A DNA stretch of 64,000 nt from Pseudomonas sp. R4-35-07. GTDB taxonomy: Bacteria; Pseudomonadota; Gammaproteobacteria; Pseudomonadales; Pseudomonadaceae. A model generated the notes under the pieces. It made no database searches and had not been told where the DNA came from. It saw nothing but the letters and a program-made list of their open reading frames with translations. The translations under genes and the position numbers were made by a program. Positions within the stretch are counted from its first letter, which is position 1, and each line of letters starts with the position of its first letter. Shown piece by piece: positions 56,972 through 64,000 of the stretch. The DNA is taken from contig NZ_CP027732.1 in the NCBI RefSeq assembly GCF_003852235.1, forward strand, positions 930,001-994,000, in the 5' to 3' direction.

Positions 56972-57068
56972 CCTGCCGCGCAGAAGTGAAAGTCTCGACA
57001 GGAACGGTGATCGTACAACCGCCATGGGCTATGATGCGTCTTCAGTTCGCCGAGAAAGATGATCCATC

Positions 57069-57818
57069 ATGGAAAACGCCAACGCCGCCCCACGTCTGCC
57101 CCGCAAGCGCCGCAGCCTTGCCCAGGAATTGGTCACGGTGTTGTCCGAACAAATCCGCGACGGCCAGCTCAAGCGTGGCGACAAGCTGCCCACTGAGTCG
57201 GCGATCATGGATGCCCATGGTGTGAGTCGTACCGTGGTGCGCGAGGCCATCTCGCGCTTGCAGGCGGCGGGGCAGGTGGAGACGCGTCACGGTATCGGTA
57301 CGTTTGTATTGGACACGCCAAGCCCGAGCGGTTTCCGGATCGATCCGGCCACCGTGGTGACGTTGCGCGATGTGTTGGCGATTCTGGAGTTGCGTATCAG
57401 CCTGGAAGTGGAATCAGCAGGCCTGGCTGCCTTGCGCCGCAGTGACGAACAGCTGGCGGCGATGCGTGCGGCCCTCGATGCCTTGAATGAAAGCGCGGCC
57501 CACGCGGGTGATGCGGTGGCGTCAGACTTTGCGTTCCACCTGGAAATAGCGCTGTCCACCGGCAACCGTTATTTCACCGACATCATGACCCACCTGGGCA
57601 CCAGCATCATTCCGCGTACCCGCCTGAATTCGGCGCGTCTGGCCCATGATGACCAGCAGCATTACATGGGACGTTTGAGCCGCGAACACGAAGAGATTTA
57701 TGAGGCGATCGCGCGCCAGGATTCGGACGCGGCGCGTGCGGCCATGCGGTTGCATTTGACCAACAGTCGGGAAAGGCTGCGCCATGCCCATGAAGAGGCG
57801 GAGGCGCAGCGTGGGTAA
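57069..57818 (+). CDS. GntR/FadR-family regulator, probably of hexarate catabolism
   Basis: 249 residues: winged helix (QELVTVLSEQIRDGQLKRGD, GVSRTVVREAISRLQAAGQV) and an FCD ligand domain (LEIALSTGNRYF; SREHEEIYEAIARQDSDAAR, with metal-binding His residues). Regulators of this type precede kdgD-garD operons in Pseudomonas. Here 1.5 kb of opposite-strand sequence separates it from kdgD, so the link is inferred from the pathway genes beyond. Confidence 0.88.
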   Translation: MENANAAPRLPRKRRSLAQELVTVLSEQIRDGQLKRGDKLPTESAIMDAHGVSRTVVREAISRLQAAGQVETRHGIGTFVLDTPSPSGFRIDPATVVTLRDVLAILELRISLEVESAGLAALRRSDEQLAAMRAALDALNESAAHAGDAVASDFAFHLEIALSTGNRYFTDIMTHLGTSIIPRTRLNSARLAHDDQQHYMGRLSREHEEIYEAIARQDSDAARAAMRLHLTNSRERLRHAHEEAEAQRG

Positions 57819-57843
57819 TTCAGGCTGAATTGACGTGATCGTT

Positions 57844-58038
57844 TCAGGCGAGGTCAAAGTCGATTTGGATCACAACGCCTCCATTGATACGGAAGTTCTT
57901 GGCTACGACCTCCAGAGCTGGATCATCATCAAGTTGAATAGTGTCTCCGATGTTTGGCAGGTCGACAGCGTCAATGTTAAGAGTTTCCGATTTAGATTTG
58001 TTCGAGCGGGATTTAAAGGTGCACTTTTTAGTAGTCAT
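57844..58038 (-). CDS. Small hypothetical protein in the inserted segment
   Basis: 64 residues from ATG 58038, which has GAGG 6 bases upstream (a longer start at 58050 is less likely). Basic N-terminus (MTTKKCTFKSRSNKSKS), then DLPNIGDTIQLDDDPALEVV, a small beta-rich body. No known family. Upstream region is AT-rich, matching a recent insert. Confidence 0.5.
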   Translation of the reverse strand: MTTKKCTFKSRSNKSKSETLNIDAVDLPNIGDTIQLDDDPALEVVAKNFRINGGVVIQIDFDLA

Positions 58039-58257
58039 GATATGCCTCACTTATTTTAGGATGAGTGATGGCCTCCAAGGTGTCTACGCCTCTTTTGCTA
58101 AAGACGTAACCCGGCGGTCGAATGCAAACTACTGGCAGTTGATTCACCTGCGATACTGTCAGAAATGACAGTGGCGACAAACGGTCCCATGCGCGCGTCT
58201 GCACACATATGGGATTTCGGTTAGCTCAAGGCTGCGGATTGTTCGGCTTGTAGTCCC

Positions 58258-59145
58258 TCAACAACAAATACGTGCTCCACCCCCACCCGCGTCAATGGCG
58301 TCGAAGTAGCGTTTATCCCCATAAGCGTGCCACTGATCTCCCAGGGCATTGCGCACCTTGAGCCCGAACTTGCTGTCTTCATCGTGCATGAAACGGCTGA
58401 TCAGCGAGCCCAACTCACCGGGCGTTACCTCCGCCGCCAATTGCTTGCGCGGGATCCGCAGGTGACCAGCGGAGAATAGGTCGGTTAAAAAGTGATCAGC
58501 AAAGCTGTTCATGGCATACGCCAGTTCCAGGGCTTGGTCGGTGCCGGTCTGGTGAGCCACCACGGCTTGTTGCAACGCCGCCGTATGCCCAGCCAGATAA
58601 GCCGACAGCGCCCATTCGCCAAAGTGGTCGGCATTGTCCGCCGCCAGTTTCAGGTAGCGGCCCAACGGGACTAGCGCCGAAATCGCACTGCCCCCACCGG
58701 TGATGCGGTTCCATTCTTCAGACAACGTATCGCCCAAGGCGTCGTAAGCTTCATGGGGCTGCTTGCCATCCTTTATTGCATGCTTGACCGCGGAGATCTC
58801 CTTTTGCATCACCGCGAGGATCTTGTGTGCTTCTTCTCGCGAAGCGGGCAGCACGGCCAGCGAGTTGAAAGCGGCAGTAAAGCGCTGCACGCGCTCGGCC
58901 GGGGAGGTGCCATCGCTGATGGGCTGGCCGGGGATGCCATAGAAATCGCCGCCCAGGGCGATCACTTGGCCATAGGTAAGCGCCAAGCCGTTGGGTAGGT
59001 GCAGTTCGACTTGGCGCGCGGGGATCGCCGGTGCGTCATTGACGAAGCGCAACAGGGTGTCATCGCCGGTGGCAGTGTGTTCACCGCCTTCGAAACGTAG
59101 GGTAGGCGGTTTTTTTTCGGGTGCTGCGAGTTCAAGACCTGACAT
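58258..59145 (-). CDS. Zinc-dependent phospholipase C-like protein, suspected C-terminal frameshift
   Basis: 295 residues as read. The segment MNSFADHFLTDLFSAGHLR (about residues 212-230) is characteristic of zinc phospholipase C/S1-P1 nuclease folds, with conserved His and Asp metal ligands. No signal peptide is present. The reading frame ends abruptly in GGGGARICC. One base more in the G-rich run at 58280-58288 would give GWGWSTYLLLRDYKP and stop at 58226, a more protein-like ending, suggesting a natural or sequencing frameshift. Nearby sequence is AT-rich. Confidence 0.65.
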   Translation of the reverse strand: MSGLELAAPEKKPPTLRFEGGEHTATGDDTLLRFVNDAPAIPARQVELHLPNGLALTYGQVIALGGDFYGIPGQPISDGTSPAERVQRFTAAFNSLAVLPASREEAHKILAVMQKEISAVKHAIKDGKQPHEAYDALGDTLSEEWNRITGGGSAISALVPLGRYLKLAADNADHFGEWALSAYLAGHTAALQQAVVAHQTGTDQALELAYAMNSFADHFLTDLFSAGHLRIPRKQLAAEVTPGELGSLISRFMHDEDSKFGLKVRNALGDQWHAYGDKRYFDAIDAGGGGARICC

Positions 59146-59379
59146 GTTAGCTCCTTGCTATGTCGTAGGAGTCTTTCGTGATAACTGTATATAAATACAG
59201 TAATAGCGAGATTAGAAGAAAAATTTCCTACGTCAAGAAGGCAGGTCTTAACACCGTGCGGATGAAGTTTGATGATTTGCAGTTGACGAATCTTTTTATA
59301 GTTGTACGATGACGTACGACATAATTTAAACCAACAACAACGCTTTCCTCAGAAAGTCTTCGCCCAGGGTGTTCGAATA

Positions 59380-60291
59380 ATGAATCCACAAGAACTGAAG
59401 TCCATCCTCTCCCACGGTCTGCTGTCTTTTCCGGTGACCGATTTCAACGCCCAGGGTGACTTTCACCAGGCGGGCTATATCAAGCGTCTGGAATGGCTTG
59501 CCCCATACGGCGCCACCGCGCTGTTCGCTGCGGGCGGCACCGGTGAGTTTTTCTCCCTGGCCGCCAGCGAATATTCCCAGGTTGTGAAGACCGCTGTTGA
59601 TACCTGCGCCACCAGCGTGCCGATTCTTGCCGGTGTCGGCGGCGCGACCCGTCAGGCCATCGAGTACGCTCAAGAGGCCGAGCGCCTGGGTGCCAAGGGC
59701 CTGCTGCTGCTGCCGCACTACCTGACTGAAGCCAGCCAGGACGGGGTTGCCGCCCACGTTGAAGCGGTGTGCAAATCGGTCAAGATCGGCGTGGTGGTGT
59801 ACAACCGCAATGTCTGCCGCCTGACCGCGCCGCTGCTCGAGCGCCTCGCCGAGCGTTGCCCGAACCTGATCGGCTACAAGGATGGCCTGGGTGACATCGA
59901 GTTGATGGTGTCGATCCGCCGTCGTCTCGGCGACCGTTTCAGCTACCTCGGCGGCCTGCCGACCGCAGAGGTTTATGCCGCTGCCTACAAGGCTCTGGGC
60001 GTGCCGGTGTACTCCTCGGCGGTGTTCAACTTCATCCCGAAAACCGCGATGGATTTCTACCACGCGATTGCCAAGGATGATCACGCCACTGTCTCCAGGA
60101 TCATCGACGATTTCTTCCTGCCCTACCTGGACATCCGTAACCGCAAGGCCGGTTACGCCGTGAGCATCGTCAAGGCGGGTGCGAAGATCGCCGGCTACGA
60201 CGCCGGCCCGGTGCGCACCCCGCTGACCGACCTACTGCCGGAAGAATACGAAGCCCTGGCCGCGCTGATCGACAAGCAAGGCGCGCAATAA
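59380..60291 (+). CDS. kdgD: 5-dehydro-4-deoxyglucarate dehydratase
   Basis: 303 residues of the DapA/NAL class I aldolase fold. Converts 5-keto-4-deoxyglucarate to 2,5-dioxopentanoate with loss of water and CO2. [13 protein letters not shown] holds the substrate-carboxylate motif and the Schiff-base Lys is in [10 protein letters not shown] (about residue 170). ATG 59380 gives the family start [20 protein letters not shown]. First gene of the hexarate operon kdgD-aldehyde dehydrogenase-transporter-garD. Confidence 0.94.
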   Translation: MNPQELKSILSHGLLSFPVTDFNAQGDFHQAGYIKRLEWLAPYGATALFAAGGTGEFFSLAASEYSQVVKTAVDTCATSVPILAGVGGATRQAIEYAQEAERLGAKGLLLLPHYLTEASQDGVAAHVEAVCKSVKIGVVVYNRNVCRLTAPLLERLAERCPNLIGYKDGLGDIELMVSIRRRLGDRFSYLGGLPTAEVYAAAYKALGVPVYSSAVFNFIPKTAMDFYHAIAKDDHATVSRIIDDFFLPYLDIRNRKAGYAVSIVKAGAKIAGYDAGPVRTPLTDLLPEEYEALAALIDKQGAQ

Positions 60292-60345
60292 CTTATCAAC
60301 AAGGCCGCTGAGCAATCAGCGGCCTTTTGCGTCAGGAGAAGATTC

Positions 60346-61791
60346 GTGTCCCAAGCAAAACGTTTCGAGAACTACATCAACGGTGAATGGGTTACCGGCA
60401 CCGACTACTGCACCAATATCAACCCGTCGGACCTTTCCGATGTGATTGGCGAATACGCCAAGGCCGATGTCGCCCAAGTCAACGCCGCTATCGAGGCCGC
60501 CCGCGCCGCATTTCCGGCCTGGTCCACCTCCGGCATCCAGGCGCGCCATGATGCGCTGGACAAAGTCGGCAGCGAAATCCTCGCCCGCCGCGAAGAACTC
60601 GGCACCCTGCTGGCTCGGGAAGAGGGCAAGACCCTGCCCGAAGCCATCGGTGAGGTGACCCGCGCCGGTAACATCTTCAAATTCTTCGCCGGTGAATGCC
60701 TGCGCCTGTCTGGCGACTACGTGCCGTCGGTGCGCCCGGGCGTCAATGTAGAAGTTACCCGTGAAGCCCTTGGCGTGGTCGGCTTGATCACCCCATGGAA
60801 CTTCCCGATCGCCATCCCGGCCTGGAAAATCGCCCCGGCCCTGGCCTATGGCAACTGTGTGGTGATCAAGCCGGCCGAACTGGTGCCCGGCTGTGCCTGG
60901 GCCCTGGCCGACATCATTTCCCGCGCCGGTTTCCCTGCCGGGGTGTTCAACCTGGTGATGGGCAGCGGCCGCGTCGTGGGCGATGTGTTGGTCAACAGCC
61001 CGAAAGTCGACGGCATCAGCTTCACCGGTTCGGTGGGCGTGGGCCGTCAGATCGCTGTCAGTTGCGTGTCGCGCCAAGCCAAGGTGCAGCTGGAAATGGG
61101 CGGCAAGAACCCGCAGATCATTCTCGACGACGCCGACCTCAAGCAGGCAGTCGAGCTGTCGGTGCAGAGCGCGTTCTACTCCACCGGCCAGCGTTGCACT
61201 GCATCCAGCCGCCTGATCGTCACCGCCGGCATCCACGACCAGTTCGTCGCGGCCATGGCCGAGCGCATGAAGTCGATCAAGGTCGGCCACGCACTCAGCA
61301 GCGGTACCGACATTGGCCCGGTGGTCTCCCAGGCCCAGTTGGACCAGGACATGAAGTACATCGACATCGGCCAGAGCGAAGGTGCGCGGCTGGTCAGCGG
61401 TGGCGGTCTGGTGACCTGCGATACCGAAGGCTACTACCTGGCGCCGACGCTGTTTGCCGACAGCGAAGCCGCCATGCGCATCAGCCGTGAAGAAATCTTC
61501 GGCCCGGTCGCCAACGTGGTGCGCGTGGCCGACTACGAGGCGGCGCTGGCCATGGCCAACGACACCGAATTCGGTTTGTCGGCGGGCATTGCCACTACGT
61601 CGTTGAAGTACGCCAACCACTTCAAGCGTCATTCCCAGGCCGGCATGGTCATGGTCAATTTGCCCACCGCTGGCGTGGATTACCACGTTCCGTTCGGTGG
61701 CCGTAAGGGGTCGTCCTACGGTTCGCGTGAGCAAGGTCGCTATGCGCAAGAGTTCTACACCGTGGTGAAAACCAGCTACATCGGCTCGTAA
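60346..61791 (+). CDS. 2,5-dioxovalerate (alpha-ketoglutarate semialdehyde) dehydrogenase
   Basis: 481 residues, GTG start with CAGGAGA upstream. NAD(P)-dependent aldehyde dehydrogenase: TPWNFPIAIPAWKIAP, catalytic Glu in LEMGGKNPQ (about residue 255) and catalytic Cys in STGQRCTASSR (about 289). It oxidises the kdgD product to 2-oxoglutarate. 54 bases after kdgD. Confidence 0.93.
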   Translation: MSQAKRFENYINGEWVTGTDYCTNINPSDLSDVIGEYAKADVAQVNAAIEAARAAFPAWSTSGIQARHDALDKVGSEILARREELGTLLAREEGKTLPEAIGEVTRAGNIFKFFAGECLRLSGDYVPSVRPGVNVEVTREALGVVGLITPWNFPIAIPAWKIAPALAYGNCVVIKPAELVPGCAWALADIISRAGFPAGVFNLVMGSGRVVGDVLVNSPKVDGISFTGSVGVGRQIAVSCVSRQAKVQLEMGGKNPQIILDDADLKQAVELSVQSAFYSTGQRCTASSRLIVTAGIHDQFVAAMAERMKSIKVGHALSSGTDIGPVVSQAQLDQDMKYIDIGQSEGARLVSGGGLVTCDTEGYYLAPTLFADSEAAMRISREEIFGPVANVVRVADYEAALAMANDTEFGLSAGIATTSLKYANHFKRHSQAGMVMVNLPTAGVDYHVPFGGRKGSSYGSREQGRYAQEFYTVVKTSYIGS

Positions 61792-61813
61792 CACGCGACA
61801 CAGACTCGCATCC

Positions 61814-61916
61814 CTGTAGGAGCGAACTTGCTCGCGAAAAACTCAAGGGCACCGCGTGCATCCTGAATGCCCGCGTATTCGTTGACGCTTTTCGCGAGCA
61901 AGCTCGCTCCTACAGG
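61814..61916. repeat. REPIN-type inverted repeat (TGTAGGAGCGAACTTGCTCG family)
   Basis: CTGTAGGAGCGAACTTGCTC on the left and GAGCAAGCTCGCTCCTACAG on the right, enclosing a 50-base spacer. A different REP family from the GTGGGAGGGGGC copies. It lies inside the hexarate operon between the dehydrogenase and the transporter and may stabilise or process the mRNA. Confidence 0.85.
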
Positions 61917-61975
61917 GGGCGGCACACAACAAGACAATTACCCGCAAAAAAAATAATTAGTGGGAGTACTTCTAC

Positions 61976-63340
61976 ATGCAAGCGACCAAGCCGACCCACG
62001 TCCGCTATTTGATCCTGCTCATGCTGTTCCTGGTGACCACGATCAACTACGCCGACCGTGCAACTATTGCCATCGCCGGTTCCAGCCTGCAAAAAGACCT
62101 CGGCATCGACGCGGTCACCCTCGGTTACATCTTCTCTGCATTCGGTTGGGCCTACGTCGCCGGGCAAATTCCCGGCGGTTGGCTGCTCGACCGGTTCGGC
62201 TCGAAAAAAGTCTATGCCCTGAGCATCTTCACCTGGTCACTGTTCACCGTGCTGCAAGGCTACGTCGGTGAGTTCGGTATCTCCACGGCCGTGGTTGCGC
62301 TGTTCATGCTGCGTTTCATGGTGGGCCTGGCCGAAGCGCCTTCGTTCCCCGGTAACGCACGTATCGTCGCGGCCTGGTTCCCGACCGCCGAGCGCGGTAC
62401 GGCTTCGGCGATCTTCAACTCGGCGCAGTACTTCGCCACCGTGTTGTTCGCGCCGCTGATGGGCTGGATCGTCTACAGCTTCGGCTGGCAGCACGTGTTT
62501 ATCGTGATGGGCGTGATTGGCATCGTGTTCTCGCTGATCTGGCTGAAAGTTATCCACAGCCCGCGTCAGCATCCGATGATCAATGAAGCGGAGTTCAATC
62601 ACATTGCGGCCAATGGCGCGATGGTGGACATGGACCAAGACAAGGGCAAGGGTAAGAAAACCGACGGACCGAAGTGGGATTACATCCGCCAGTTGCTGAC
62701 CAACCGCATGATGCTGGGCGTGTACCTGGGCCAGTATTGCATCAACGGCATCACCTACTTCTTCCTGACCTGGTTCCCCGTTTACCTGGTGCAAGACCGT
62801 GGCATGACCATCCTCAAGGCGGGTTTCATCGCCTCGCTGCCGGCCATCTGCGGGTTTATCGGTGGCGTGCTGGGCGGGGTGATTTCCGATTACCTGCTGC
62901 GCAAGGGCCATTCCCTGACCTTCGCTCGCAAGGCGCCGATCATTGCCGGCCTGCTGGTGTCCAGCAGCATCATTGCGTGTAATTACGTCGACGTTGAATG
63001 GATGGTGGTGGGCTTCATGGCCCTGGCCTTCTTCGGCAAGGGCGTTGGCGCACTGGGCTGGGCGGTGGTGTCCGACACCTCGCCGAAACAAATCGCCGGC
63101 CTCAGTGGTGGCTTGTTCAATACCTTCGGTAATCTTGCCTCCATCACCACGCCGATTGTGATTGGCTACATCATCAGCACCACCGGCTCGTTCAAATGGG
63201 CCCTGGTATTCGTGGGCGCCAATGCGTTGGTGGCGGTGTTCAGCTACCTGGTCATCGTCGGCCCGATCAAGCGTGTAGTACTCAAAGAGCCGCCAGCCAA
63301 GGGCCCTGAGTTGACCAACCTAACCGAAGCGCATTCCTGA
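61976..63340 (+). CDS. MFS glucarate/galactarate transporter (GudP-like)
   Basis: 454 residues, twelve helices. ACS-family MFS signatures [19 protein letters not shown] and [40 protein letters not shown] in helices 4-5. The E. coli homolog imports D-glucarate/D-galactarate. Location between the semialdehyde dehydrogenase and garD supports that substrate. Confidence 0.92.
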   Translation: MQATKPTHVRYLILLMLFLVTTINYADRATIAIAGSSLQKDLGIDAVTLGYIFSAFGWAYVAGQIPGGWLLDRFGSKKVYALSIFTWSLFTVLQGYVGEFGISTAVVALFMLRFMVGLAEAPSFPGNARIVAAWFPTAERGTASAIFNSAQYFATVLFAPLMGWIVYSFGWQHVFIVMGVIGIVFSLIWLKVIHSPRQHPMINEAEFNHIAANGAMVDMDQDKGKGKKTDGPKWDYIRQLLTNRMMLGVYLGQYCINGITYFFLTWFPVYLVQDRGMTILKAGFIASLPAICGFIGGVLGGVISDYLLRKGHSLTFARKAPIIAGLLVSSSIIACNYVDVEWMVVGFMALAFFGKGVGALGWAVVSDTSPKQIAGLSGGLFNTFGNLASITTPIVIGYIISTTGSFKWALVFVGANALVAVFSYLVIVGPIKRVVLKEPPAKGPELTNLTEAHS

Positions 63341-63350
63341 GGTTCGTGTG

Positions 63351-64000
63351 ATGCAGTTGATTGAACATGCCGACTCGCCGCGCTCGATTCGTTTGCACGA
63401 GCGCGACAATGTAGTGATCGTGGTGAACGACCAGGGCGTCCCGGCCGGCACCGAATTCCCGGACGGCCTGGTCACTGTGGAGTTCATCCCGCAGAGCCAC
63501 AAGGTGACCCTGGAAGACATTCCCGAAGGCGGCCAGATCATTCGCTACGGCCAGACCATTGGCTACGCGCTGGCGCCGATCCCGCGTGGCAGCTGGGTGC
63601 AGGAAGACCAGTTGCGCATGCCCACCGCGCCGCCGCTGGACAGCCTGCCGTTGTCCACCGAGGTGCCGCAAACCCAGGCGCCGCTGGAGGGTTTTACCTT
63701 CGAGGGCTACCGCAACGCCGACGGCACCGTGGGCACGCGCAATATCCTCGGTATCACCACCACGGTGCAGTGCGTGACCGGCGTGCTGGACCATGCCGTC
63801 AAGCGCATCAAGGATGAATTGCTGCCCAAGTACCCGCACGTCGATGACGTGGTGGCGCTGACCCATAGCTACGGCTGCGGCGTGGCGATCACGGCCACGG
63901 ACGCCTACATCCCGATCCGTACCGTGCGCAACCTGGCGCGTAACCCGAACCTGGGCGGCGAAGCCCTGGTGATTAGCCTGGGCTGCGAGAAATTGCAGGC
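63351..64000 (+). CDS. garD: Galactarate dehydratase, 3' end outside window
   Basis: First 216 residues of GarD/UxaA-type dehydratase. N-terminal SAF-like domain ([35 protein letters not shown]), then [20 protein letters not shown] and [10 protein letters not shown], the start of the catalytic altronate-dehydratase domain with an iron-site Cys. Removes water from galactarate to give 5-keto-4-deoxyglucarate, the kdgD substrate. Eleven bases after the transporter stop. Confidence 0.93.
   Translation, partial: MQLIEHADSPRSIRLHERDNVVIVVNDQGVPAGTEFPDGLVTVEFIPQSHKVTLEDIPEGGQIIRYGQTIGYALAPIPRGSWVQEDQLRMPTAPPLDSLPLSTEVPQTQAPLEGFTFEGYRNADGTVGTRNILGITTTVQCVTGVLDHAVKRIKDELLPKYPHVDDVVALTHSYGCGVAITATDAYIPIRTVRNLARNPNLGGEALVISLGCEKLQ

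Noticed and set aside
60316..61794. 492-codon minus-strand frame across the aldehyde dehydrogenase gene
   Set aside because: Shadow frame rich in Gly/Ala/His/Asp; the plus strand holds the catalytic Glu and Cys motifs of the dehydrogenase.

Overview
The window looks like chromosome of a fluorescent Pseudomonas (P. fluorescens group). The evidence is high-GC coding sequence with Pseudomonas gene order (a piuA-piuC-speC-like block; dppA paralogs, opdP and dppBCDF next to roxSR; trpS-zapE, rplM-rpsI, petABC, sspAB), plus REP-type hairpins of the kind found in that group. It is mostly conserved chromosome interrupted by one clearly different, AT-richer block.

Layout. 1-5.5 kb: iron-uptake locus with a truncated PepSY/flavodoxin reductase, a TonB-dependent catecholate-type receptor, a PiuC hydroxylase and a Sel1-repeat protein. 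5.6-6.8 kb: speC. 7.2-10.7 kb: a four-gene OpuC-type quaternary amine ABC transporter. 11.1-12.6 kb: prfC (RF3). 13.3-24.7 kb: an accessory cluster of twelve same-strand genes, many with overlapping stop/start codons. It encodes a second leucyl-tRNA synthetase with a degenerate editing site, an MFS exporter, a methyltransferase, two dCTP-deaminase-like proteins, a DUF1826-like protein split over two genes, an aldo/keto reductase, a VOC protein, an alpha/beta hydrolase, an ATP-grasp ligase, an alanyl-tRNA-synthetase-like protein and a 43-residue peptide. A diverged copy of the prfC 3' end closes it at 24.75-24.92 kb, and a third scrap of the prfC tail and terminator lies at 25.65-25.72 kb. I read this as an island, or several stacked ones, inserted at the end of prfC. 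The cluster most resembles a small biosynthetic locus for an antimetabolite with a resistant LeuRS; I know of no described system with this gene set.

25-26.6 kb: three small orphan genes. 27.0-39.6 kb: dipeptide uptake (dppFDCB, four DppA-type binding proteins and an OpdP-like porin). 39.6-42.4 kb: SIMPL protein and the RoxS/RoxR redox two-component system. 42.5-51.8 kb: SbmA/BacA-like ABC exporter, YhcB/ZapG, hydrolase, trpS, zapE, GlxA-like regulator, acyl-CoA dehydrogenase, Tas-like reductase. 52.0-56.9 kb: rplM-rpsI, cytochrome bc1 (petABC), sspAB. 57.1-64 kb: hexarate (glucarate/galactarate) catabolism with a GntR regulator, kdgD, a semialdehyde dehydrogenase, a GudP-like transporter and a truncated garD. 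This operon is interrupted between regulator and kdgD by a small opposite-strand insert carrying a phospholipase-C-like gene with a suspected C-terminal frameshift.

No rRNA, tRNA, CRISPR array, integrase or transposase was recognised. All homology statements are by eye from the translated sequence.
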